A stretch of DNA of 64,000 nt, taken from positions 1 to 64,000 of the forward strand of contig JAEXFN010000005.1 of assembly GCA_023400055.1 (NCBI GenBank), in the 5' to 3' direction. The DNA comes from Bacillota bacterium. Lineage in GTDB: Bacteria; Bacillota; UBA4882; UBA8346. Below the pieces are notes generated by a model, which worked only from the letters and a program-made list of their open reading frames with translations, ran no database searches and was not told where the DNA came from. Numbering within the stretch: the stretch's first letter is position 1; each line of letters opens with the position of its first letter. Position numbers and translations under genes: made by a program. Below are positions 51,057 to 60,096 of the stretch, piece after piece.

Positions 51057-52650
51057 CTGCGAAATTTTTAATAGTGCAAATGAATCCATTTATTTCCATA
51101 ATGGATTAAATGTAGTGATTGGTGATGAAAAGGCATCTAACTCCATTGGTAAATCAACTTTTCTTATGATTATTGACTTCGTTTTTGGAGGTAAATCCTA
51201 TGTAGATAAAAACGCGGATGTTGTTAAGAACATTAGTGAACATGAATTTAAGTATTGCTTTGAGTTTAATAATGAATTGTTTTTCTTTAAGAGATCAACA
51301 GAAAATTACAATAAAGTCTTCTATTGTGATAATAATTATGCACCTATAAAAGAGTTCGAATTAGGGGAATATACGGACTTTCTTAAGCAAAACTATAGAA
51401 TCAAATTGGACAACATTTCTTTCAGAAATATTGTTAGCAGATTTTCGAGAATATGGCAGAAAAGTAACTACGATGTTAAAAAACCGCTTCATGAAGTGAG
51501 CACTCAAAATAACAAAGAAGTCATTAAGGATTTAATAAAAATATTTGATAAATATGATTCCATCAAAATAATGGAAGATGAAATAAAACAATTATCCGAA
51601 TCGAAAATTGCAGTGCAAAAAGCTGAATTATTCAATTATATACCGAAGGTAACTAAATCAGATTATAAAGAAAATCTCAGGCAGATGAATGAATTGAAAA
51701 AAGACCTGGAAAAAGCAGCACTTTCAATATCAATTGACATTGGTGATATTGCATATAAATTCAACAATGATTTAACGAACGAAATAAACATGCTTAAGCG
51801 CCAACGGCTGATCTTAGAAAATAAACTTGAAAGAATCCAAAAGAATCTAAAAAACCAACAAACTATCAATAGAAACCAGTTCGGTCGTCTTCAAGAGTTT
51901 TTTCCTAATGTTAATATTGAAAAGTTAAACGAAATTGAAGAATTTCATATCTCTATTACAAATGTTTTAAATGATGAGTTAGTTAAATCGGGAAAGGAAA
52001 TCTCGAGTAATATTGAGCGTATTAATAAACAAATAGTAGAAAGAGAAAATCAATTGGCTAATTCAGTATCTAAAAGTGTTTCGGTTTCCAATACTATATT
52101 GCAACCGATGTTGGGAATAGCAGCAGAAATATATCAAAGAGAAAACGAGAACCAAATCTTTTCTAAAAAAGAACAAATAACTTCGGACTTAAAGATAACT
52201 AAAGATGAGTTATCTTTAATTAAAGGTAGTATAGTTACCCAAATAGCTAACCTTATTAATTCTAAGATGTTAGAAATTAATAAAGAGATCCATAAGGACG
52301 GAAGAAGAGCCCCAGAAATTATTCTTACAGAGGATCAATATATTTTACGTATCGAAGATAATACGGGTACTGGTGAAGCATTTACAAATTTAATTACTTT
52401 TGATTTAGCTATTTTAAGGCTAACACAGCTTCCATTTTTGATTCATGATTCCATGCTCTTTAAAAATATTGAAAATGATTCCCTAGCTAACATTGTTACC
52501 TTATATAATCAGTTTGATAGACAAGTATTTATTTCAATAGATGAAATTGGAAAATATGATGAGGGTTGCCAAACGTTATTAGAAAAAAATAAAGTCTTAA
52601 ATCTTACTAATGAAAAACTTTTGTTTAATAAAGATTGGAGAAAGAAATAG
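51040..52650 (+). CDS. SMC-like ABC ATPase with DUF2326, ABC-three-component system
   Basis: This is a 536-aa SMC/RecN-type ATPase. The N-terminal half-domain has VVIGDEKASNSIGKSTFLMI with Walker A (NSIGKST). A long coiled coil occupies about residues 160-420 (rich in K/E/L/N). The C-terminal half has a D-loop/Walker B-like LIHDSMLFKNIENDS and VFISIDEIGKYD, as in DUF2326 proteins. It is predicted to sense DNA ends or replication intermediates and to control the HNH effector; this is known for the class in outline only. The codon use is AT-rich. Confidence 0.8.
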   Translation: MLKQISCEIFNSANESIYFHNGLNVVIGDEKASNSIGKSTFLMIIDFVFGGKSYVDKNADVVKNISEHEFKYCFEFNNELFFFKRSTENYNKVFYCDNNYAPIKEFELGEYTDFLKQNYRIKLDNISFRNIVSRFSRIWQKSNYDVKKPLHEVSTQNNKEVIKDLIKIFDKYDSIKIMEDEIKQLSESKIAVQKAELFNYIPKVTKSDYKENLRQMNELKKDLEKAALSISIDIGDIAYKFNNDLTNEINMLKRQRLILENKLERIQKNLKNQQTINRNQFGRLQEFFPNVNIEKLNEIEEFHISITNVLNDELVKSGKEISSNIERINKQIVERENQLANSVSKSVSVSNTILQPMLGIAAEIYQRENENQIFSKKEQITSDLKITKDELSLIKGSIVTQIANLINSKMLEINKEIHKDGRRAPEIILTEDQYILRIEDNTGTGEAFTNLITFDLAILRLTQLPFLIHDSMLFKNIENDSLANIVTLYNQFDRQVFISIDEIGKYDEGCQTLLEKNKVLNLTNEKLLFNKDWRKK

Positions 52651-52692
52651 ACAATTTAAACTTGAGATGGAGAATTGTGAGATGAATTAAGG

Positions 52693-52722
52693 AAGACTGT
52701 CAAGAATGGCAGTCTTTTTTTC
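52693..52722 (+). terminator. Terminator of the ABC-three-component operon
   Basis: AAGACTG (52693-52699) pairs with CAGTCTT around TCAAGAATGG, with a run of seven T continuing. Confidence 0.9.
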
Positions 52723-52964
52723 AAGCTTTTCCCCTCGTTTTATAATATGTGTCCGCGTTTCGTCCTCCGTAACATAATTACAATTCATATACTCACCGAC
52801 AAACATGTCAGTCTGTCAGGATTTAAATGCAAAGTTTTTTCTAAACTTTCTTCCTTTTTTTAGATTTATCCTGCTGTTTTCATGTTTAAAACCTTGTATT
52901 TATAATGATCTTCCCTGCTTTTTAGGAGAAAGTCTTGTCTATCCAGCTTTAATCCTGTGCGAAA

Positions 52965-53650
52965 TGTCCAGGGGTTGAACGGCCAACCCCTAGGACCTAC
53001 CCGCCGCAGGGCCTCATGCCAGCCCTTGACCCGGCATTTGACTTTACTAAACGCACCGAATGCTACTAAGAATCTATTTTGCCAATTGCATTTCTGCTTG
53101 AAAGTAATTTCGTTTGGCAACGGCACGCGCTCCATTCGCAATGCCGTGCCGGTCTACCTCCCTGTAGACCGCTCGAGTGGATACTCTAGCCGAAAAAACA
53201 AAACCAAGAGGAATTCATGGACATTCAAAATTCCACCTAACATTTTGCGTTCATACAGCCGCCAAGGATGACTGTATGAATGACAAAAATCTTAGGATTC
53301 CTTGGGATCCTCACCCGAATTGAATCATGTTAATCCTTGAATCCTACGAATCCTGGTTCGGGATACGGATGATACTTTTCGCGTACAAAAACGATACTTC
53401 AGGCCCGGCTTTTCGCGGTATGATATTGATCGTGGAAGTTGTTTTTCATTGGAGAGTCTGTCGGTGATACCGACGGACTTCGGTCAGGGGGAACCTGCAT
53501 TATCAATACTCGGTTTTCTATGCGGAGCTAACTTGATGATTATTAGAAAGCTTGTTTTTTAATGAGTGATCTATTTTTATGGATAAACGGAATCGCTGAA
53601 TGGGGTTAATGATTTGGGTTGTGGATAGGTTGGGGGAGTAGAAGATAAAT
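52965..53650 (+). repeat. Composite repeat unit 3 (R6 + B + C + array remnant)
   Basis: R6: H2 AGGGGTTG/CAACCCCT (52970-52991), loop AACGGC whose CGGC pairs with GCCG (53003-53006); H3 AGGGC/GCCCT (53008-53026); last stem GGTCTAC/GTAGACC around CTCCCT (53151-53170). Its stems differ from all other copies yet still pair. Segment B runs 53273-53430, segment C to about 53550 (stem AGTCTGTCGGT/ACCGACGGACT, one G-T pair), then an array remnant and the shared tail GGTTAATGATTTGGGTTGTG near 53603. It marks the right side of the ABC-three-component cassette and the left side of DISARM. Confidence 0.8.
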
Positions 53651-53708
53651 TCGGGTGAAGGTAGGGGGAGGACTTGAGGATGGAAAATAGTAAAAAGTAA
53701 AGGAAACC

Positions 53709-56447
53709 GTGGAAAAGCGATTCTTATGTATATCTAAAGGAATTGCTGGAAACTTGAAGAATAGAACTAATTTAAGCCGATATGACGAAACACTAGAAAG
53801 GATGGGAAGAATGGAGGACGTCTTCCACGATCCGTATTCAATAGTGCGCGTCGCCCCTTTAACGATAAACTCATTTCCACTTATATGCAATGCGTATATA
53901 CGTATGAATCTGGATTTTTTCATGCGTATTTTCAGCAATAAGTCTCAAGCTAGAGAATTATTAGTAGTTCATCCCAGTACAGATAGATTATTACCGAGCG
54001 CCTTGGCTTGCTCAGTGTTTGCAAACTTGTTTTGTGGCAGAATAAACATAATGGAATATTACCGACAATTTAGCCCCGGTGAAATTGTAATTCGAGGACG
54101 TGAAAGATATAGATTTGTAGGTATAGACGGCAATGTGTGTATACTGAAATCTGACGATAACAGAATAGCCACAAATATCACAACAAAAATCCCTCTTGAT
54201 CGCGGACTTGATATACGTCCATATAAGGGTACTTCGTCAAGAACTGGTACGCAAGGAAGCGGACATTCTTTAACACCCGCATCCGCTTATCTTCAACGCC
54301 TTGTTGGGGATACGTACAGGAATCAAGCGGTAGTTCAGCCGTTCTGTACTCTAGTCGTTTGCTCCAGAGATAAAGCACAACATATTGTCGATGGAATGTC
54401 GTTCGCAGATAATGAAGGAGACTTCCGATTTGCCGATGTTTTTCCAACCGCATGGGCTAATTCGATAGACGATATAAATTTTTATTTTGGTGAGTTTGGG
54501 AAAAATGATCCGACCGTCTTATTTACAAATAGTATTTCACTAGCCCGTGAAATTCTATATGATGATGAGGATTACAAGAAACGTATATTTACGGTTATTC
54601 TCGATAACATTGAGTCTGCTGAATTTGTTGCGGAGATTAACGATATTAGGGAGTTGATCTACCGTAAGCAACATGGGCGATTTGTCATACTTCAATCCGA
54701 TGATAAAATATTCGACCAAATGAATGCCGTTATCTCCGATAATACTCAGACTGTCGTATGGTCGTCGGAAGTATTGCTATCGACGATAGACGACCTATAT
54801 CATCAGCCTGAAAATCCCGATGATTTCGCAATTATGGACGCGATTAATAAAACGATTGATAATAAAGTCGAACGTAATGTGGTTAAATCGCCGGACGCTT
54901 TTTCCGAAATTAAATATTGTAAAACGTTTTTGAAAAAACTTGTCCGTTTACGTGGAAAAGCTTCCGATATAGATGAGTTTATATTATGCGCGTACGGTCT
55001 GATAAACTTGTTTGAGCAAGCCGCGTTCACCATGGATGAATATGAACGCCACATTGAACGCAACAATGCGCGGATACGTTCTCCAGAAAAACAAATCCGC
55101 AGATTATACAAATTGGCCGACTCGCTATTATCCGAAGACTATAAGGAAGACGCGCAATTAGTGGCTATAGCTTTGGAGGATGTGTATGACTCTATATTGT
55201 TACATAACTTCAAACGGGATGAATTAATTCGCCATTTACAAATAGCACGTGATGAAGGCAAAGTCTGCGGTGTCGTTGTACCAAAGCGAAGCTTTATAGA
55301 CGTCACTTGCGATGTTTGTTCCGGTTTTTCGCAAGTGAAAATAATATTATCCTCCCGTCTTTCGCGAGATGTTGGTGTCGATTGTTTGATAATCACGGCA
55401 ACTCCAAATATAAAACGAGACGGATTCAATCCTCTTGCCAGCAGAGCGGCATCGGAATCGATATTGTTGGAATACAACGAGGAGACCGCTAAGAATAATT
55501 GTTATCAGAGAATAATCGATCAGGCGTTTACAATGATCAATCGAGCGGCGAAAAGAAGCGCTCCGGAGATGTTCGATGAAATTTTGGATATGACATCGTT
55601 CGACACGGAGGATCAAGTCGACCAGCGCAAGTTGGACGAAGTCGAAATATTCGAAGCGGAAATTGCGAATATTGAAACAGACTTGGTAATCGGCGGAACA
55701 CTAAGCACCCTTCATTCCTCCTCGTCCACAACATTGCGGGCGATACGTTATGCACAATTTGACACTGGCGAGTGGGCATTGTTTTCGCAGTATTATACGG
55801 CATATGTTCTAGATGAGAGAGAAAAAAAGTTAGTTGAAAAAACACCTATCGATCTGCTTCCAGGCGATATCGCGATTTTTTCGGCAAGTGGTGACGAAAT
55901 AACAGATTTCGTAGACGATATTCTCCAACGTCTTATTTTGCGTGGGAATAGCACGTTGTCCGGACACTACCAAAGATCAAAGTATTGGAAAAGAGTGCTA
56001 AGCGAGCATATGCGTGTTAATAAACTTACTTACCGAGACATATCAGATATCATGAAAGATCTCGGTCATCCGAGACATGCCGTTACTGTTGGTACATGGC
56101 TACGGGAGGACAGTGTTATCGTCGGACCGAGAGACGCGAACGCATTTATTGCGATCGGTCTAGTTGCGGATAACAATGAGATCGTCGACCATGCGAAACT
56201 TTATAAAGAATCGTGTGACTATATCCGAAGTCAACGGATGAAAATTCTCGGCTATGTACAATCGAGTATTATTCAATCCATTACCAGAATTAAGGAGCAT
56301 GATGGGAAAGACACACTTTCAAGAGAGGAAACTTCTTATCTTGGAGACGTTCAAAAATATGCAAAAAGACTTACGATTGAGCGTATTGTTCCATGCGAAT
56401 GTGACGTGCCGAGTCATCTAATAAATCGACCCGTGGGGAGGCAATAA
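53709..56447 (+). CDS. drmE: DrmE-like protein of a class-2 DISARM system
   Basis: This is a 912-aa protein and the first gene of the drm operon. No Walker A motif is obvious. Recognisable parts are an N-terminal region with DFFMRIFSNKSQARELLVVH and RLLPSALACSVFANLFCG, and a late segment DLLPGDIAIFSASGDEITDF followed by an HTH-like stretch (KLTYRDISDIMKDLGHPRHA), similar to DrmE of class-2 DISARM. The assignment rests largely on its position before DrmA/DrmB and its size; sequence similarity is my recollection, so a profile search should confirm it. Start GTG 53709 behind AAGGAAACC. drmA begins 1 bp after its stop. Confidence 0.7.
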   Translation: MEKRFLCISKGIAGNLKNRTNLSRYDETLERMGRMEDVFHDPYSIVRVAPLTINSFPLICNAYIRMNLDFFMRIFSNKSQARELLVVHPSTDRLLPSALACSVFANLFCGRINIMEYYRQFSPGEIVIRGRERYRFVGIDGNVCILKSDDNRIATNITTKIPLDRGLDIRPYKGTSSRTGTQGSGHSLTPASAYLQRLVGDTYRNQAVVQPFCTLVVCSRDKAQHIVDGMSFADNEGDFRFADVFPTAWANSIDDINFYFGEFGKNDPTVLFTNSISLAREILYDDEDYKKRIFTVILDNIESAEFVAEINDIRELIYRKQHGRFVILQSDDKIFDQMNAVISDNTQTVVWSSEVLLSTIDDLYHQPENPDDFAIMDAINKTIDNKVERNVVKSPDAFSEIKYCKTFLKKLVRLRGKASDIDEFILCAYGLINLFEQAAFTMDEYERHIERNNARIRSPEKQIRRLYKLADSLLSEDYKEDAQLVAIALEDVYDSILLHNFKRDELIRHLQIARDEGKVCGVVVPKRSFIDVTCDVCSGFSQVKIILSSRLSRDVGVDCLIITATPNIKRDGFNPLASRAASESILLEYNEETAKNNCYQRIIDQAFTMINRAAKRSAPEMFDEILDMTSFDTEDQVDQRKLDEVEIFEAEIANIETDLVIGGTLSTLHSSSSTTLRAIRYAQFDTGEWALFSQYYTAYVLDEREKKLVEKTPIDLLPGDIAIFSASGDEITDFVDDILQRLILRGNSTLSGHYQRSKYWKRVLSEHMRVNKLTYRDISDIMKDLGHPRHAVTVGTWLREDSVIVGPRDANAFIAIGLVADNNEIVDHAKLYKESCDYIRSQRMKILGYVQSSIIQSITRIKEHDGKDTLSREETSYLGDVQKYAKRLTIERIVPCECDVPSHLINRPVGRQ

Positions 56448-56448
56448 A

Positions 56449-59400
56449 ATGCGAAAGAAATGTCTTGAAGCGCGAACTAAACTGTTTGGCGAATTATATA
56501 AAGAGATTGTAGGTCCCGGATCCGGCGAATCACTCGATAATGGAACACCTTGTAGTCTACCCGATAAAGAGCATGAGTTGATCACCGACTTACCGGAGGA
56601 TCGATATTATGTTGGGGTCTTATACCCGACAAAGGATAACAAAATGAATGCCGACAATGATACGTCAGTACCTGACATCGGAGGCTTAGATGAAGAAATT
56701 GAGGTAACAGAATTTGCCGGGGAAGAAGGGGTAACATACGGTGACCTTGCAGCAACAAGTGGCATAAATGATGATACCATGGATGAAGTTATTGCCCTCT
56801 CCATGCAGGACAGGCCTTCTTCTATCGGTATAACGTTTATAGTAAATCGTGATATTGATAACATCGTTGTTGAGGTCTCCTTCGCCACATATAGGCATGC
56901 CATTTATACCGATTGTCAAATACCATACAGCGATAGTATTGTGGAATATGCGAGCATTTTGGATGAGCATGTTTATATCGATGGGCCAATGATGCGATTG
57001 AAGCATTTGGTCACTGGAAGAGATGTAAGAGTATTATTATCCATGCTCGATTTGAAAGATGATGGGTCTCTGGCAAGAACTTTGTATAAACTGACGGCTC
57101 AATGTAATCCGAAAAAAGCGTTCGTTAGGACACCGCATAGTGAAACGGTTCGTCTATCACTCGACGGAAAGCCTGTTAACGTATGCGGGGTTGGTTTTGC
57201 ATATATGCGCGCGGTGAAAAATGAGATCGCCGATCGTAAATATACCGTAACGATCATGTTATATAACGGTGGAGCAGGTCATTACGACGGTACGAATACA
57301 ATCTTTCAGCCGGTAATAGAGGTGACATCGGCAAAGAACCCATCGACAAGCGTGCTGGCATACGACGACAATATGCGGTTTTCTACTGACGAAGAAGAGC
57401 GCTCCCTTGCCCTCTTGTATCGAAGTCGAAAGCATTATGCCACGGGCCATGGTATCTCTGCTTTATGGGATATAAGCAATACTTCTTGGCGTGTAAGCAC
57501 CGATCTAATGCCATGGGCTGAGGTCCCGCAAATGGATTTTGAGTACGCACTGAGAATGGGCGTGGAGAAAAAATCTCTCTCCCTTAAGTATTTGTCCGAT
57601 TTGTCGCCAACAACATCCGACGAAAAGCTGTCAGCCCTTGGACAACTTGTTTCCACATATGAGTGCTGGATTGATGATTTGGATGTATCATCTCTTGAGA
57701 CCAAGCAGCAGGAGATTGCGAACCGGCATGTCACATTATGCAGAAATGCCGCCAAACGAATGAGGGAAGGCCTTGATTGCCTACGGAAAAATGAGGATGC
57801 AATGAGAGCGTTTTCTTTGGCGAATCGTGCGATGCTTATGCAAATGAAACATCGGGATATCGTACAACATGTTCCGGACGACGAGGACGCTTCCACAGTT
57901 CCATATCAAGATATCGATTATGAAAATTTGGATAAAGATATTAATGACCCAAATATTCGTATATGGCGCCCCTTCCAGGCCGCTTTTTTTCTGATGAACA
58001 TCTTTGGTTTGATAGATATGGAGCCGCATCCTGACGAAACTGAAGAAACGGAAAGAGATAGAAACATTGTCGATATTATTTGGTTTCCAACCGGCGGTGG
58101 AAAAACGGAGGCATATCTGGCCCTAACCGCGTTTGTGACTTTTTATAGAAGACTCAAGTATCCGGATACTTCGGGCGGCACGGCGGTATTAATGCGATAC
58201 ACGTTAAGACTGCTTACTTCACAGCAGTTTTCCCGCGCTAGCACATTGATCTGTGCGTGTGACAGAATTCGTACGGAATTATGGAACAAAAGTCACCGAC
58301 GCGACACAAGATGGAAAGAGCCGATTACCATCGGTCTGTGGATTGGTGGGGATCACACGCCGAATAAGAACACATCGTATGAACCAAAAGGTGCAAAAGA
58401 ATATCTCGATCATCTTGTAAATACTTCCTATGGTTCGCTTGAACATAGAAATGACTACTATAACAAATTCCAAGTTTTGACATGCCCTTGGTGCGGTGCA
58501 AGTCTTGTACCTCCGGAAAAAGCGGAAGGACGTAACGGAGAAAAATGGGGATATCGAACGGACGTCCACAGTAGATTCTATATTAAGTGCGTTCGGCTGG
58601 GTTGCCCATATGAAAACAGATTGCCGGTCCAAGTGGTTGACGAGGAACTGTATCATACCCCGCCTACATTACTTTTTGCGACCGTTGATAAATTCGCCAT
58701 GATAGCCTGGAACACGGATATCGGGAGTTTCTTTGGTTTAGGCACAAATAATCGCGCTCCGGAATTGATCGTTCAGGACGAGTTGCATTTGATATCAGGA
58801 CCGTTAGGTTCCATTGTCGGCTTATACGAAACCGCAATCGATTCTTTATGTTCATCGAAAGGGGTTCGACCTAAAATCGTGGCCTCTACGGCGACGATTC
58901 GCCTGGCCGGAGACCAATGCAGGCACTTATATAATCGTACCGTTCGACAGTTCCCGCAGTCTGGGCTCGACGCGTCCAATTCGTTCTTTGCAAAAGAAGC
59001 GGAAACAAATGAGAAACCTGGACGCCTATATCTGGGCGTTTTCCCGTCGGGCAAGACAAAGGCGATGCTGCAGACGAAGATTATGTCTACACTTCTGCAA
59101 TACGTAAACCTGCTGGATGCGGAAGATAATATCAAGGATCAATATTGGACACTTACCGCCTATTTCAATAGTTTACGTGATCTAGGTAAATGCTCGGGAC
59201 TTGTTGACGACGATATCAAAGATTTCATGAAACGGCTCTGCCGTCGCATTGCCACAGATAAGATCATTCGTCAAATCGCTATGGCAGACGAGCTGACAAG
59301 CCGGGTTCCGACTACCGCACTTATAAAATGTTTGAAGAAGCTAGAAAAGACGACATACTCAAAGGAAAACCAAGAGGCAAAGAACTACGCCGTAAATGTG

Positions 59401-60096
59401 TTGCTTGCCACCAATATGATATCCGTCGGCGTCGATGTTGACCGTCTAAATTTGATGACGGTTGTTGGGCAACCCAAACTGACGAGCGAATACATACAGG
59501 CTACAAGTCGAGTCGGACGCAAATATCCCGGGCTTGTTTGCGTATTATATGATGCCACGAAGAGTCGCGATCGTTCGCACTTTGAGCAATTCCATGCGTA
59601 TCACGAATCTTTCTATCGATATGTCGAGCCGACCAGCGTAACTCCGTTTTCTCAGCCTACGCTAGACCGTGCGCTGCATGCGGTTCTTGTCGGATTGGCA
59701 AGACATTATGAGGACAGTCTATGTGATGATGCTAATGCGCAGAATTTCACCGGCGATTATCCATTTTTAGATAACATCAAGGAAGCGCTACTGCGTCGAA
59801 TCGGTACCATTTTCAGGCATTCTCAGTCAGGCCAAAAGATGGATTTGAATATTATTTCGACACAAATTGATGCATTTTTTGAGTCCTGGGCTGCCAGAGC
59901 GAAATCGATAACCGAAGCCGAGCGGCTGTATTATGGTCAAAAATTTATGCTACAACCTCCAAAGGAAAACGAACATCGTTTACTGCGGCCTTTTGGCACC
60001 TGGTCGAATAATGATCCGGCAAAAGAGACGTTGACTTCGATGAGAAACGTCGATCAGACATTGTCTTCGCGTATGCTGATATGGGAGGAGGAATGA
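56449..60096 (+). CDS. drmA: DISARM helicase DrmA
   Basis: This is a 1215-aa SF2-like helicase. Walker A is IIWFPTGGGKTEAYLALTAF (about residue 545), motif II is IVQDELHLISGPLG (DELH), motif III STATI in KIVASTATIRLA, motifs V-VI NMISVGVDVDRLN and YIQATSRVGR. A zinc-ribbon-like CPWCGASL/CVRLGCPY pair lies between the two RecA halves. A long N-terminal domain (about 1-500) has no motif I can name. This layout and length agree with DrmA of DISARM, which remodels or pumps incoming DNA. A strong Shine-Dalgarno GGGGAGG precedes ATG 56449. It overlaps drmB by 4 bp. Confidence 0.87.
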   Translation: MRKKCLEARTKLFGELYKEIVGPGSGESLDNGTPCSLPDKEHELITDLPEDRYYVGVLYPTKDNKMNADNDTSVPDIGGLDEEIEVTEFAGEEGVTYGDLAATSGINDDTMDEVIALSMQDRPSSIGITFIVNRDIDNIVVEVSFATYRHAIYTDCQIPYSDSIVEYASILDEHVYIDGPMMRLKHLVTGRDVRVLLSMLDLKDDGSLARTLYKLTAQCNPKKAFVRTPHSETVRLSLDGKPVNVCGVGFAYMRAVKNEIADRKYTVTIMLYNGGAGHYDGTNTIFQPVIEVTSAKNPSTSVLAYDDNMRFSTDEEERSLALLYRSRKHYATGHGISALWDISNTSWRVSTDLMPWAEVPQMDFEYALRMGVEKKSLSLKYLSDLSPTTSDEKLSALGQLVSTYECWIDDLDVSSLETKQQEIANRHVTLCRNAAKRMREGLDCLRKNEDAMRAFSLANRAMLMQMKHRDIVQHVPDDEDASTVPYQDIDYENLDKDINDPNIRIWRPFQAAFFLMNIFGLIDMEPHPDETEETERDRNIVDIIWFPTGGGKTEAYLALTAFVTFYRRLKYPDTSGGTAVLMRYTLRLLTSQQFSRASTLICACDRIRTELWNKSHRRDTRWKEPITIGLWIGGDHTPNKNTSYEPKGAKEYLDHLVNTSYGSLEHRNDYYNKFQVLTCPWCGASLVPPEKAEGRNGEKWGYRTDVHSRFYIKCVRLGCPYENRLPVQVVDEELYHTPPTLLFATVDKFAMIAWNTDIGSFFGLGTNNRAPELIVQDELHLISGPLGSIVGLYETAIDSLCSSKGVRPKIVASTATIRLAGDQCRHLYNRTVRQFPQSGLDASNSFFAKEAETNEKPGRLYLGVFPSGKTKAMLQTKIMSTLLQYVNLLDAEDNIKDQYWTLTAYFNSLRDLGKCSGLVDDDIKDFMKRLCRRIATDKIIRQIAMADELTSRVPTTALIKCLKKLEKTTYSKENQEAKNYAVNVLLATNMISVGVDVDRLNLMTVVGQPKLTSEYIQATSRVGRKYPGLVCVLYDATKSRDRSHFEQFHAYHESFYRYVEPTSVTPFSQPTLDRALHAVLVGLARHYEDSLCDDANAQNFTGDYPFLDNIKEALLRRIGTIFRHSQSGQKMDLNIISTQIDAFFESWAARAKSITEAERLYYGQKFMLQPPKENEHRLLRPFGTWSNNDPAKETLTSMRNVDQTLSSRMLIWEEE

